NCBI RefSeq assembly: GCF_000380335.1
Contig: NC_021149.1
Span: 186,001 to 250,000, forward strand
Direction of reading: 5' to 3'
Origin: Azotobacter vinelandii CA
GTDB taxonomy: Bacteria; Pseudomonadota; Gammaproteobacteria; Pseudomonadales; Pseudomonadaceae
DNA: 64,000 nt
Position numbers and translations under genes: made by a program. Under the pieces are notes generated by a model. It did no database searches. It saw only the letters and a list, made by a program, of their open reading frames with translations, and was not told where the DNA came from. Shown here piece after piece: positions 47,729-57,685 of the stretch (position 1 is its first letter; every line of letters begins with the position of its first letter).

Positions 47729-47872
47729 ATCGCGGCAGACGTACCGGAGCGAACCCTCGGCGCCGTGCCATCGGCATCCGGGACCGGACGCGGCCCGGCC
47801 GGCGGCTGCCGCGGGGTTCTGGCACGCCGCTGGCATCGTCCCCGGCGCATCCATCCGCACGAGGAACACGCC

Positions 47873-48109
47873 ATGAAGTCACGCGGCATCGTCAACGCCA
47901 CCCGCCGCCTGATCGGCGCGCGCAAGCTGGGCAGCGCCACCCTGCTGGGCAAGGCCGAGGAAGAAGCCCGCCACGCCCTGACCCATGCGCGCGCCTGGAT
48001 CGAGCGGACCAATCCGCGCGACGAGGAGGCGCAGCAGAACTTCCGGACCGTCGTCGCGGCGACCGAGGATCTGGAGCGCGCGCTGCTGGAGGGAGGCGCC
48101 GGCGCCTGA
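47873..48109 (+). CDS. Hypothetical small helical protein
   Basis: The 78-residue protein is basic at the N-terminus (MKSRGIVNATRRLIGARKLG) and probably helical (KAEEEARHALTHARAWIERT, RTVVAATEDLERALLEG). GAGGAAC precedes the ATG. No family is recognised. It is divergent from the five-gene cluster and shares the dyad region with it. Confidence 0.55.
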   Translation: MKSRGIVNATRRLIGARKLGSATLLGKAEEEARHALTHARAWIERTNPRDEEAQQNFRTVVAATEDLERALLEGGAGA

Positions 48110-48143
48110 CGGGAGGGGACGCCCGAGGGCGTCCCGGAAGGAC

Positions 48144-49361
48144 TTACTGCTGCTTGGTCAGATCGACCAGCGGCGCCTCGCGCACCTCGGTCGGCCGGCC
48201 CGCCTGGACCTCTTCGACCCGTTGCACGGCCCGCTCCACCGCCGCCTTGTCGGCGAGCAGGGCGAAGCCGACCCGGAACCGGCGTTGCTCCTTGGGCCCG
48301 ATGCTCGGCACCAGGCCGAGCGGGCGCTGGAAGCGGCGGTTGTAGGAGAAGCTGGTGCCCGGCTCGAGGCCGGTGACGTAACCCTGCCCGGCGGTGTCGG
48401 TGTTCTTCCACAGGGAGAACACCGGCAGTTGCCGGACGTTGTAGTCGACCCGCACGCCGCGGTCGCCGGCCTGGTTGTGCAGCACGGCCAGGGTGTCGCC
48501 CTTGTCGTCGCCGTAGGGCACCAGGTTGTAGACGGTTTCGTCGTAGTCCTTGGTCGGGCCGCGGTAGGTCTGCCAGTCGGCGAGGTCGCCGCGGGCCTTC
48601 TCGTTGAACGGCGAGACCTGCTTGACCGGGGCGACGAAGCGCGCGCCCTGCTCCAGCAGCGGGGTGCCGAAGTTGTTGTGGTAGAGCGCCTGGTATTCCT
48701 TGGGGTAGTCGCCGTCGTTGCTCAGGGTGTCGTCGATGACGAAGCCCGTGGCCCCCGGCGTGGTGCTCAGCTCGGTGGCGATGGCGAAGTCGACCTTCTT
48801 GAACGCCTGCTCTTTCAGCTCGCCCCTGAGGCGTATGGCGTACGGCGGCTGCTCGTCGATGCTGAGGACCACCTTGCTGGCCGGGATGTTCGCCGCCCGG
48901 CCGTGCAGGGTGAGCAGTTCGCCGTTGTCCGTGCCGGGGTGGCCGACCCACTCGTAGCCGCAGCGGGTGACCAGTTCGTTGAAACCCTCCAGCCAGCCGA
49001 GACCGCCACGGCCGTTCTGCTCGATGAACGCCGGGTTGACCACCTCCTTGACCGGCGAGTCCCAGCCCAGGCGGATGTCGCCGGCCATCGCGCGCAGCAC
49101 GTTCATGCCGCGGGTCGGCACCACGGTGATGGTCATGGCGCCGGTGTCGATGTCGATCAGGCTGACGCCCTCCTGGCGCCCGCCGTGCAGGGTGCGCAGA
49201 CTGACCGAGAACGGCTTGTCGGTCTGGATGCCCAGTTGCTGGCTGTCGATTCTCCAGTTCTGCGCCGGCTTGTCGGTGTCGAGCAGGACGTAGTCCCGGG
49301 CCAGGGCAGGGGTGGCGCCGACGATGGCGGCGAGGCCGATGAGGCAGGAAAGTTTGTGCAT
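48144..49361 (-). CDS. Exported aldose 1-epimerase-like protein (DUF4432)
   Basis: The 405-residue precursor has a signal peptide ending near TPALA. Its galactose-mutarotase-like fold is shown by VVPTRGMNVL, GHPGTDNGELLTLHGRAANIP and YALYHNNFGTPLL-like segments (YQALYHNNFG, with catalytic His). The DUF4432 group interconverts sugar anomers. An exported version is unusual; it sits 54 bases downstream of the exported alpha-glucosidase gene on the same strand, so together they may process glucosides in the periplasm. Confidence 0.82.
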   Translation of the reverse strand: MHKLSCLIGLAAIVGATPALARDYVLLDTDKPAQNWRIDSQQLGIQTDKPFSVSLRTLHGGRQEGVSLIDIDTGAMTITVVPTRGMNVLRAMAGDIRLGWDSPVKEVVNPAFIEQNGRGGLGWLEGFNELVTRCGYEWVGHPGTDNGELLTLHGRAANIPASKVVLSIDEQPPYAIRLRGELKEQAFKKVDFAIATELSTTPGATGFVIDDTLSNDGDYPKEYQALYHNNFGTPLLEQGARFVAPVKQVSPFNEKARGDLADWQTYRGPTKDYDETVYNLVPYGDDKGDTLAVLHNQAGDRGVRVDYNVRQLPVFSLWKNTDTAGQGYVTGLEPGTSFSYNRRFQRPLGLVPSIGPKEQRRFRVGFALLADKAAVERAVQRVEEVQAGRPTEVREAPLVDLTKQQ

Positions 49362-49415
49362 GATGATCCTTCTTTTCTTGTCGTGGGGCGACCGCGAGGC
49401 CGCCCCGGATAGCGA

Positions 49416-51146
<1,731 letters not shown>

Positions 51147-51817
51147 ACGGGCTTCCTGTTCTTGGGATTATTGGTAGGCAGAGCGTGTTTCTTGACGTAG
51201 TGCGTGCTGTATTCAGGGCCGTCGGCATCGGGAACGGATGCCTGCCGAACGCTGCAGCCGGGCAGGGCGCATGAAAGCGCCGGAAGGCGCGTCGCCGCCT
51301 GCGCCGGCATGGGGGCGAAGAGGATCCGGGGAGCGAGGGGCAGGGATATCGCCTGCGGGCGCGGGCGGTTGGATGACTGCAAGCATGGGACACCTTGTTT
51401 CGGAGATAACGCTGTCTCTGGGCCGTGGGCCCGGGCGCGTCGTCGCCGTCTTGTTGTTCTTGTCGTTTGCCGAAGCCGGCCCGGAACGAGTGGGCCGCTC
51501 TGCCCCGGCAAGGGTCCCCGTGTCGGGGTGTCGCTACCTTAGTAGGGGGATTTTCGTTTGACAAGACACCTGTCGTTTTAAGGTTTTTCTCGGGAGTTAT
51601 CGGTAGGTAAAACGATTCATCAAGATGAATGCAGATGTTCGCACGTTCGGACCGGCTGCCGTGCGGATCGCGTCGGTCGGCCTCCGCTGGCCGACCGCGA
51701 AAAAAGATCGCCGCGAGCCGTCCGTGCGGCCGGAGCGCGACAGCGCGCCTCGCCCCGGCGACTACCGTACTGGCTACGCTGTAGAGGCATGCCGGCCTGC
51801 GCCGATACGGGGGAAAG
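51147..51817. other. Long non-coding region upstream of the alpha-glucosidase and the fusion gene
   Basis: No gene can be supported here; frames are open only through high GC. A TTGACA hexamer at 51558-51563 lies in an AT-richer stretch (51540-51620), but no good -10 box stands at the right distance. The region must contain promoters for both divergent genes. Confidence 0.4.
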
Positions 51818-54800
51818 ATGAGCGCTTCCAACGACATGGATTCGTCCGCCGGCGTTTTCGACGGCGGCGCCCGGCGTCTGTTGTGGACATCCTGGCTAAT
51901 CGGGGCGGCCGCTCTGGCGGCGCTGGTGGCGGTGGTCCTGCATCGCGCCGAGGCCGAAGCGTTCGCCCGCCTGATCGAGCGGGCCGAGCCCGGCTGGTTC
52001 GTCCTGGCCCTGGCGCTGCAGGCACTGACCTATCTGGCTCAAGGCCAGCTCTATCGCCGCGTGGCGCGGGCCGGCCAGGTTCGCCTGCCGCTGCTCGACG
52101 CCTGCCGGTTGGGGTTGATGAAGCTGTTCGTCGACCAGGCGCTGCCGACCTACGGGGTCAGCGGGACCCTGGCGGTCACCGCGGCCTTCCAGCGCCTGGC
52201 CGTTCCGCATCCGGTGGCGATGGCCTGCCTGGTGGTCAGCCTGTCCTCCTACCTGCTCGCCTACGTGCTGGCGCTGGCCGTGGCGCTCGCCATCGTGGTC
52301 GTCGAGGGACATGCCACGCCGCTGCTGATCCTGGCCGGCGGCCTGTTCGTCTTCGGCAGCCTGGTCGCCGGGCTGGGCGTGGCGCTGCTGGCCGGGCGCG
52401 GCCTGCCGGGCCGGCTGCGGCGCCTCGCCGGCTTCGCCCGGGTCGAGCGCGGTCTGGCTCTGCTCGGCCAGGCCGATACCCGGCTGACGCGCAATCCGCG
52501 CCTGCTGGCGCTGACCGTGGCCCTTGACCTGGGCATCGTCCTGCTCGATGCCGGCACGCTCTGGGCGCTGCTCCGCTCGCTGGGCACGGAGGCGTCCTGG
52601 AGCGGCGTGTTCGCCGGTTTCATGCTGGCCAGCGTGTTGCGCAGCCTGGGTATCACGCCGGGCGGTCTCGGTGTCTTCGAGGCCGCCGCGGTGACCACCC
52701 TGGGCTGGGCCGGGGTGCCCCTGCCGGCGGCGCTGTCGGCGACCCTGCTGTTCCGGGGGCTGAGCTTCTGGCTGCCGATGCTGCCCGGTCTGCTGATCGC
52801 TCGGAGCGCGCTGCGCACGCCGCGGGCGCGGCAACCGGTGGCGCCCGGCGAGCCCTGGTGGAGCTGGACGCCGGCGCAGGCCTTCGCCGCTCTGGACTGC
52901 GCCGCCGAAGGACTTTCCGGCGCCGCCGCGGCGGCTCGCACCGGTGCCGGCGAGACGCCGGAGCGGGCCCGTCCCCGTGGTTTGGCGCGGATCTTCCTCG
53001 AACAGTTGCGCAGTCCGCTGGTGCTGATCCTGATCTTCGCCAGCATCGTCTCGCTGGTGGTCCACGACTGGCTGGATGCGGCCATCGTGCTGGCGATCGT
53101 GCTGATCGGCGCGCTGCTCGGCGCCGGCCAGGAATACCGCGCCTCCAGCGCCCTGGAGCGGCTGCGCCGGCGCGTGGCGATCACCGCCCGGGTGCACCGC
53201 GACGGCGCGCCGGTCGAGATTCCAGCCGGTGAGGTGGTGCCGGGCGATGTGATCGAACTGTCCGCCGGCAGCCTGATCCCCGCCGACGGGCTGGTGCTGG
53301 CGGCGCGCGATTGCTTCGTCGGCCAGGGCCTGCTGACCGGCGAGACCTTCCCGGTGGAGAAGCGTCCGGGCTTGGCCGAGCCCGGCGCGAGCCTCGCCGA
53401 GCGCGACAACTGCCTGTTCATGGGCAGCTCGCTGCGCAGCGGCACGGCGACCCTGCTGGCGGTGCGTACCGGCGCCGACAGCGAGTACGGGCGGATCGCC
53501 CGCAGCCTGAGCCTGCGCCCGCCGGAAACCGAGTTCGAGCGCGGCCTGCGCCACTTCGGCGCCCTGCTGCTCAAGGTGATGCTGCTGATGGTGGTCGGCG
53601 TGCTGGCGGCCAACATCCTGCTCGAACGGCCCACGGTGGAAACCCTGATGTTCGCCATCGCCCTGGCGGTCGGCCTGTCCCCCGAACTGCTGCCGGCGAT
53701 CCTCGGCATCACCCTGGCCCGGGGCGCGCAGCGCATGGCCCGGCGCGGGGTGATAGTGCGCCGGCCGAACGCCATCGAGAACCTCGGCGCCATGGACGTG
53801 CTGTGTACCGACAAGACCGGCACCCTGACCCGCGGCGTGGTGCAGCTCGACGGCGCCCTAGACCCCGACGGCCAGCCCTCGGAGCGCTGCCTGCTGCTGG
53901 CCGGCCTCAATGCCAGCCTGCAGACCGGGCTGGCCAACGCCCTGGACGCCGCGCTGGTCGCCGGGGTGCGGGAGCGAGGCCTCGACCTCGGCGCCTTCGG
54001 CAAGCTCGACGAGATCCCCTACGACTTCGTGCGCAAGCGCCTCGCGGTGGTCGTCGAGGGCGCGGACGGCGAGGCGCTGATGATCGTCAAGGGCGCGCTG
54101 GACAAGGTGCTGGAGCGCTGCACGCGGATCGGCGAGGCCGAGGCGGCGCCCCTGGACGAAGCGGCGCTGGCCGCGCTCCGCGAGCGCTACGCGCAGTGGA
54201 GCGCCCAGGGCTACCGGGTGCTCGGCCTGGCCAGCCGGCCGGTGCCGCGCCAGGCGCGCTACACCGAAAGCGACGAGAACGAACTGGCCTTCGTCGGCTT
54301 CCTGCTGTTCTTCGACCCGCCCGAACCCGGCGTGCGCGACACCCTGCGGGATCTCGACCGGCTCGGCGTGGCGGTGAAGATCATCAGCGGCGACAACCGT
54401 CTGGTGACCCGCCATGTCGCCGAGGCGGTCGGCATCCCGGCCGGGCGGGTGATCACCGGCGGCGAGATGCTGCGGATGCGCGACGAGGAACTGCTCAACC
54501 TGGCGCCGCAGGTGGCGCTGTTCGCCGAGGTCGACCCCAACCAGAAGGAGCGGATCATCCTCGCCCTGCAGAAGACCGGCCACGTGGTCGGCTTTCTCGG
54601 CGACGGCATCAACGACGCGCCGGCGCTGCACGCGGCGGACGTCGGCGTCTCGGTGGAGCAGGCGGTGGACGTGGCCAAGGAGGCGGCCGACTTCGTCCTC
54701 CTGCGCCACGACCTGGACCTGCTGCGCCAGGGCATCGACGAGGGCCGTCACACTTTCGCCAACACCCTCAAATACATCTTCATCACCACCAGCGCCAACT

Positions 54801-55405
54801 TCGGCAACATGATCAGCATGGCCCTGGCCTCGCTGTTTTTGCCCTTCCTGCCGCTGCTGGCCAAGCAGATCCTGCTCAACAACTTCCTCTCCGACATCCC
54901 GGCCATGGGCATCGCCGGCGACAACGTCGACCGCGAATGGGAACGCACACCGCACCACTGGAACCTCCGCGAAGTGCGCAACTTCATGGTGGTGTTCGGC
55001 CTGGTCAGCTCGGCCTTCGACCTGCTGACCTTCGGCACGCTGTTCTACTTCGTCGGCGAGCGGCCCGAGCTGTTCCGCACCGGCTGGTTCGTCGAATCGC
55101 TGCTCACCGAACTGGCGATCGTCTTCGTGGTGCGCACCTACAAACCCTTCTACCGCAGCCGCCCCGGCCGTCTGCTGCTCTCGAGCACCCTGGCGGTGAT
55201 GCTGCTCACCCTGCTGCTGCCCTACACCCCGGCCGGCGCCTGGTTCGACCTCGTCCCCCTGCCGCCCGCGCTGCTGGCCATGATCGGGCTGATCACCCTG
55301 CTCTACGCGGCGACTTCGGAGGCGGTGAAGCGGCGCTTCTATGCGGCGGCGCGGATGCCGAGGGGGGCGGCGAGGAGGTATCGGGGAGTGGAGCCGGGTC
55401 GGTAG
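51818..55405 (+). CDS. Fusion: flippase-like membrane domain plus MgtA-type P-type ATPase
   Basis: This 1195-residue protein joins two families. Residues 1 to about 335 form a multi-span LPG-synthase-type flippase domain (UPF0104-like), with LKLFVDQALPTYGVSGTLAV-like and LGITPGGLGVFEAAAVT motifs. Residues from about 345 form a complete Mg-transporting P3B ATPase: cation-ATPase N segment (PAQAFAALDCAAEGLSG), TGE (507-509), DKTGT with phosphorylated Asp665, GDGINDAP (928-935) and an MgtA-like C-terminus (GDNVDREWERTPHHW, FMVVFGLVSSAFDLLTFGTLFY). The frame is continuous without a stop. MgtA imports Mg; the flippase-like domain may bind or move lipids, which MgtA enzymes need. It is a single gene. 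Confidence 0.9.
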   Translation: MSASNDMDSSAGVFDGGARRLLWTSWLIGAAALAALVAVVLHRAEAEAFARLIERAEPGWFVLALALQALTYLAQGQLYRRVARAGQVRLPLLDACRLGLMKLFVDQALPTYGVSGTLAVTAAFQRLAVPHPVAMACLVVSLSSYLLAYVLALAVALAIVVVEGHATPLLILAGGLFVFGSLVAGLGVALLAGRGLPGRLRRLAGFARVERGLALLGQADTRLTRNPRLLALTVALDLGIVLLDAGTLWALLRSLGTEASWSGVFAGFMLASVLRSLGITPGGLGVFEAAAVTTLGWAGVPLPAALSATLLFRGLSFWLPMLPGLLIARSALRTPRARQPVAPGEPWWSWTPAQAFAALDCAAEGLSGAAAAARTGAGETPERARPRGLARIFLEQLRSPLVLILIFASIVSLVVHDWLDAAIVLAIVLIGALLGAGQEYRASSALERLRRRVAITARVHRDGAPVEIPAGEVVPGDVIELSAGSLIPADGLVLAARDCFVGQGLLTGETFPVEKRPGLAEPGASLAERDNCLFMGSSLRSGTATLLAVRTGADSEYGRIARSLSLRPPETEFERGLRHFGALLLKVMLLMVVGVLAANILLERPTVETLMFAIALAVGLSPELLPAILGITLARGAQRMARRGVIVRRPNAIENLGAMDVLCTDKTGTLTRGVVQLDGALDPDGQPSERCLLLAGLNASLQTGLANALDAALVAGVRERGLDLGAFGKLDEIPYDFVRKRLAVVVEGADGEALMIVKGALDKVLERCTRIGEAEAAPLDEAALAALRERYAQWSAQGYRVLGLASRPVPRQARYTESDENELAFVGFLLFFDPPEPGVRDTLRDLDRLGVAVKIISGDNRLVTRHVAEAVGIPAGRVITGGEMLRMRDEELLNLAPQVALFAEVDPNQKERIILALQKTGHVVGFLGDGINDAPALHAADVGVSVEQAVDVAKEAADFVLLRHDLDLLRQGIDEGRHTFANTLKYIFITTSANFGNMISMALASLFLPFLPLLAKQILLNNFLSDIPAMGIAGDNVDREWERTPHHWNLREVRNFMVVFGLVSSAFDLLTFGTLFYFVGERPELFRTGWFVESLLTELAIVFVVRTYKPFYRSRPGRLLLSSTLAVMLLTLLLPYTPAGAWFDLVPLPPALLAMIGLITLLYAATSEAVKRRFYAAARMPRGAARRYRGVEPGR

Positions 55406-55440
55406 AGAAATTGCGACGGGCACACGGCGGAGGAATGATT

Positions 55441-55752
55441 TCAGCCCTTCACATATAAAGCCTTCCCCACTCGCCCGATATGCTCGACCAGCGCCGGATT
55501 GTCGATCTGCGCATACAGCGACAGGTCGATCTTCCAGGGCAGCAGCAGATCGTCCAGCGCCAGCTCGATATTCAGCAAGTCCCGATAGTTCAGGTCGCCC
55601 TTGAGGGTCATGTCGATATCCGAGCCGGCGCGGAAATTGCCCTTGGCACGGGAGCCGTAGAGCACGGCCTGCTCGATGCCCGGAAAGCGGCTGAACACCT
55701 GGCGGATGGACTCGACGGCCTGCGCTGGAAGGCCGATTTCCTCGGGCGTCAT
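55441..55752 (-). CDS. MNT-type minimal nucleotidyltransferase
   Basis: The 103-residue protein has the nucleotidyltransferase motif LYGSRAKGNFRAGSDIDMTL (GSRAKG with Asp-x-Asp) and the third Asp in WKIDLSLY. It is the MNT half of an MNT/HEPN-type pair; in characterised systems MNT proteins AMPylate the partner and act as antitoxin. Its ATG overlaps the partner stop by 4 bases. Confidence 0.87.
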   Translation of the reverse strand: MTPEEIGLPAQAVESIRQVFSRFPGIEQAVLYGSRAKGNFRAGSDIDMTLKGDLNYRDLLNIELALDDLLLPWKIDLSLYAQIDNPALVEHIGRVGKALYVKG

Positions 55753-56171
55753 GCGCTCGGCTCCGTTCGGCTGGAGAGCATGCGCTCCAGAGCCTCGAGC
55801 AGCGGGTGATGCTGTTGCCGGATATCGAGCAGAATCGCTTCGGCGGTTTCTTCGTTGCAGGTGTGCAAGGTGCGGCCGCGGTCGGTCAGCATCCGCATCC
55901 AGCCCTGTCCGTCGGCGATCAGGCCAGCGCTGAATGCCTCTCGTATGGTGTCGCGCGAGCCGACGATTCCTTCGATACCCTGCCAGACGAGGAAATCTTT
56001 CAGCGTATTCCAGGCCAGTTCGTAACTGCATTCGAACACGTGAAACGCTCCCTGTCTTTCCAGTTTCGACAGGGGTCGCCGGCTCATCAGCTCCATGGCT
56101 TCGTCGAGTTGCAGCAGGGCCTTGCGGAAATTGTTCAGCCGCCATTGCCAGTGAGTATCGGGAGTGTTCAT
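55749..56171 (-). CDS. HI0074-like nucleotidyltransferase substrate-binding (HEPN-type) protein
   Basis: The 140-residue helical protein has the HI0074/KNTase-C pattern (RLNNFRKALLQLDEAMEL, GAFHVFECSYELAWNTLKDFL, SRDTIREAFSAGLI). The clear RX4-6H ribonuclease motif of HEPN toxins is not obvious, so it may be a non-toxic binding partner. The ATG at 56171 follows AAGGGATGG. The MNT gene follows with a 4-base overlap. Whether the pair is a toxin-antitoxin module is undecided. Confidence 0.82.
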   Translation of the reverse strand: MNTPDTHWQWRLNNFRKALLQLDEAMELMSRRPLSKLERQGAFHVFECSYELAWNTLKDFLVWQGIEGIVGSRDTIREAFSAGLIADGQGWMRMLTDRGRTLHTCNEETAEAILLDIRQQHHPLLEALERMLSSRTEPSA

Positions 56172-56230
56172 TTCCATCCCTTGCAAGGTCTTGCAGTTTT
56201 CCGTTCGGGAAGCCGATGGAATAAGGGTTT

Positions 56231-56301
56231 CGGTTAGGAGCGAATTCATTCGCGATGCTTCCGCCATTGCCGCCAGTCGCAGATAAATCTGCTCCTACTG
56301 G
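56231..56301. repeat. Paired REP sequences (BIME-like)
   Basis: TAGGAGCGAATTCATTCGCG at 56235 and the inverted copy ending CAGATAAATCTGCTCCTAC at 56281-56299 form a head-to-head REP pair, the type scattered through Pseudomonas and Azotobacter genomes. The pair lies between the HEPN-type gene and the dTMP-kinase-like gene. Confidence 0.75.
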
Positions 56302-56864
56302 GCCGCTGGCAAGCAGCCAATCGCCCCGATCACCCGCCTTACCGCCTCTTCCTCGTCTGCCCCCGTCACATCCACCTGCAGATCGCAGCGCCCCCCGAGT
56401 TCGGCCATGACCACGCCGCGGAACGTCGGGTCCAGGCTCTGGATATCGGCGAGGCTCATCTCTCCGCGTGCGCCCAGGCGGCGGATGCGTTCGTCCTCGT
56501 CCAGGGTGAGCAGCACAGATACGTCCGGGCGCGGCAGGGCCGGGAGCAGGGCGTCGAAGTCGGCGTCGACGCCACGCGCCCGCGCGTAGGCGATGGTGGA
56601 GGCCAGGAAGCGGTCCATCACCACGCTCCGGCCGGCGTCCGTCGCGGCCCGCGCCCTGGTGCCCTCGGCGGCGGCGACGGCGAGGTAGAACAGGGCATGG
56701 GCGATCCTGGCGTCGCCCAGCGCGGCCTGGATCGGCTCGCGCAGCGGTTTTATCGCCGGGCCGGGCATGCTCATGGCGATCCCGCCGAGCGCGGCGGCCA
56801 GGTTGCGGGTCAGGGTCGTCTTGCCGACGCCGTCGAGGGATTCGATGACGATGAAACGGGCCAT
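56295..56864 (-). CDS. dTMP kinase-like protein
   Basis: The 189-residue protein has Walker A ESLDGVGKTT (8-17), a DRFLASTIAYARARGVD motif, and a LID-like RRLGARGEMS (Arg-rich). It resembles thymidylate kinase but is shorter and has a diverged DR(Y/F) region, so it may be a second, specialised nucleoside monophosphate kinase. It is a single gene. No phage genes accompany it. Confidence 0.75.
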   Translation of the reverse strand: MARFIVIESLDGVGKTTLTRNLAAALGGIAMSMPGPAIKPLREPIQAALGDARIAHALFYLAVAAAEGTRARAATDAGRSVVMDRFLASTIAYARARGVDADFDALLPALPRPDVSVLLTLDEDERIRRLGARGEMSLADIQSLDPTFRGVVMAELGGRCDLQVDVTGADEEEAVRRVIGAIGCLPAAQ

Positions 56865-57141
56865 GGGGGTTCCTGTCGGTGGATGCCGGGAGCGCTCCTC
56901 ACGGCGGCGAGTCCGTGCCGGAGCCTTTCATCAGCATAAGCGCCCGGGCGCGGATGGGATGTGGCGCGATGGTCCGGCCGCTTCCGCCGGAGGCTCTGAC
57001 ACCGGTCAAGGGTGGCCGGCCCGTCGGCTGTCAGGATGAGGCTGTGCCAGGGGCTCCCTGGTACTGCGGCGTCCGGGCCGGACGGTGCCGGCCGCGCTAT
57101 CTGCCGTGTCACCTCGACAATCGTCAACCCAGGAGTTCCCC

Positions 57142-57354
57142 ATGTTTCCCGAGTACCGCGATCTGATCACCCGCCTGAAGACCGAGGATGCGCATTTCGC
57201 GGGTCTGTTCGATGCGCACAATGCGCTGGACCAGCGCATCAAGAACATGGAGGCCCACATCGAGCCGGGCACGCCGGCGGAAATCGAAAACCTGAAGAAG
57301 GAAAAATTGAACCTGAAGGATCGGCTGTACGCGATCCTCAAGGGCGCGGCATGA
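57142..57354 (+). CDS. YdcH/DUF465-family small protein
   Basis: The 70-residue helical protein (YRDLITRLKTEDAHFAGLFDAHNALDQRIKNMEAH, LKKEKLNLKDRLYAIL) fits the DUF465/YdcH family of unknown function. CAGGAG lies before the ATG at 57142; the longer upstream frame is not conserved. It is convergent with the anf-linked operon, whose terminator lies downstream. Confidence 0.9.
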   Translation: MFPEYRDLITRLKTEDAHFAGLFDAHNALDQRIKNMEAHIEPGTPAEIENLKKEKLNLKDRLYAILKGAA

Positions 57355-57411
57355 GGCTTCCCCTCCTCCCCGGGGGCGATCCGTTTCGGTAGCGCCCGGC
57401 GCCGTCGCATG

Positions 57412-57446
57412 AAAAAAACGCCGACCGGCAGGGAGTCCGGTCGGCG
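57412..57446 (-). terminator. Strong rho-independent terminator of the anf-linked operon
   Basis: CGCCGACCGG and CCGGTCGGCG form a perfect 10-bp stem with an 8-base loop. Read on the minus strand it is followed by a seven-T run (57412-57418). It lies 29 bases beyond the Nif11 gene stop, and no comparable hairpin with a T-run is seen between anfD and this point. Confidence 0.92.
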
Positions 57447-57474
57447 TAAAGCCACAGTCGCAAGGGTGTGGAAC

Positions 57475-57672
57475 TCAGAGGGGAGTGATGCCGTTCTCGG
57501 CGTAGATCTCGTCCTGGGCCTGGCGGAATTCGGTCATGCTGAATTCGTAGCCATGCTCCTTGAGCAGCGCCCAGCTCGCCGCTTCGTCCTCCGAGCCTTC
57601 GTTGACCGTGTGACGGAAGGCTTCGTCGGTACGCATGCGGTTGATATAGGCCTTGGCGGATTCGACACTCAT
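57475..57672 (-). CDS. Nif11-domain small protein
   Basis: The 65-residue protein begins MSVESAKAYINRMRTDEAFR and continues with ASWALLKEHGYEFSMTEFRQAQDEIY. This is the Nif11 domain, named for occurrence near nitrogen-fixation genes. In other genomes the domain serves as leader of ribosomally made peptides (nitrile-hydratase/Nif11-type leaders), but no core peptide or Gly-Gly is present here. A strong AAGGAGG lies 8 bases before the ATG and overlaps the permease stop region. Its role in nitrogen fixation is unknown. Confidence 0.85.
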   Translation of the reverse strand: MSVESAKAYINRMRTDEAFRHTVNEGSEDEAASWALLKEHGYEFSMTEFRQAQDEIYAENGITPL

Positions 57673-57685
57673 CGGGAATGCCTCC

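Noticed and set aside
51558-51586. Sigma-70 promoter starting at TTGACA
   Set aside because: The -35 is perfect but no acceptable -10 box stands 16-18 bases away, so it is not listed as a promoter.
53311-55458. Second long plus-strand frame inside the P-type ATPase gene
   Set aside because: The translation is low-complexity Arg/Ala/Gly; the first frame carries all P-type ATPase motifs without interruption.
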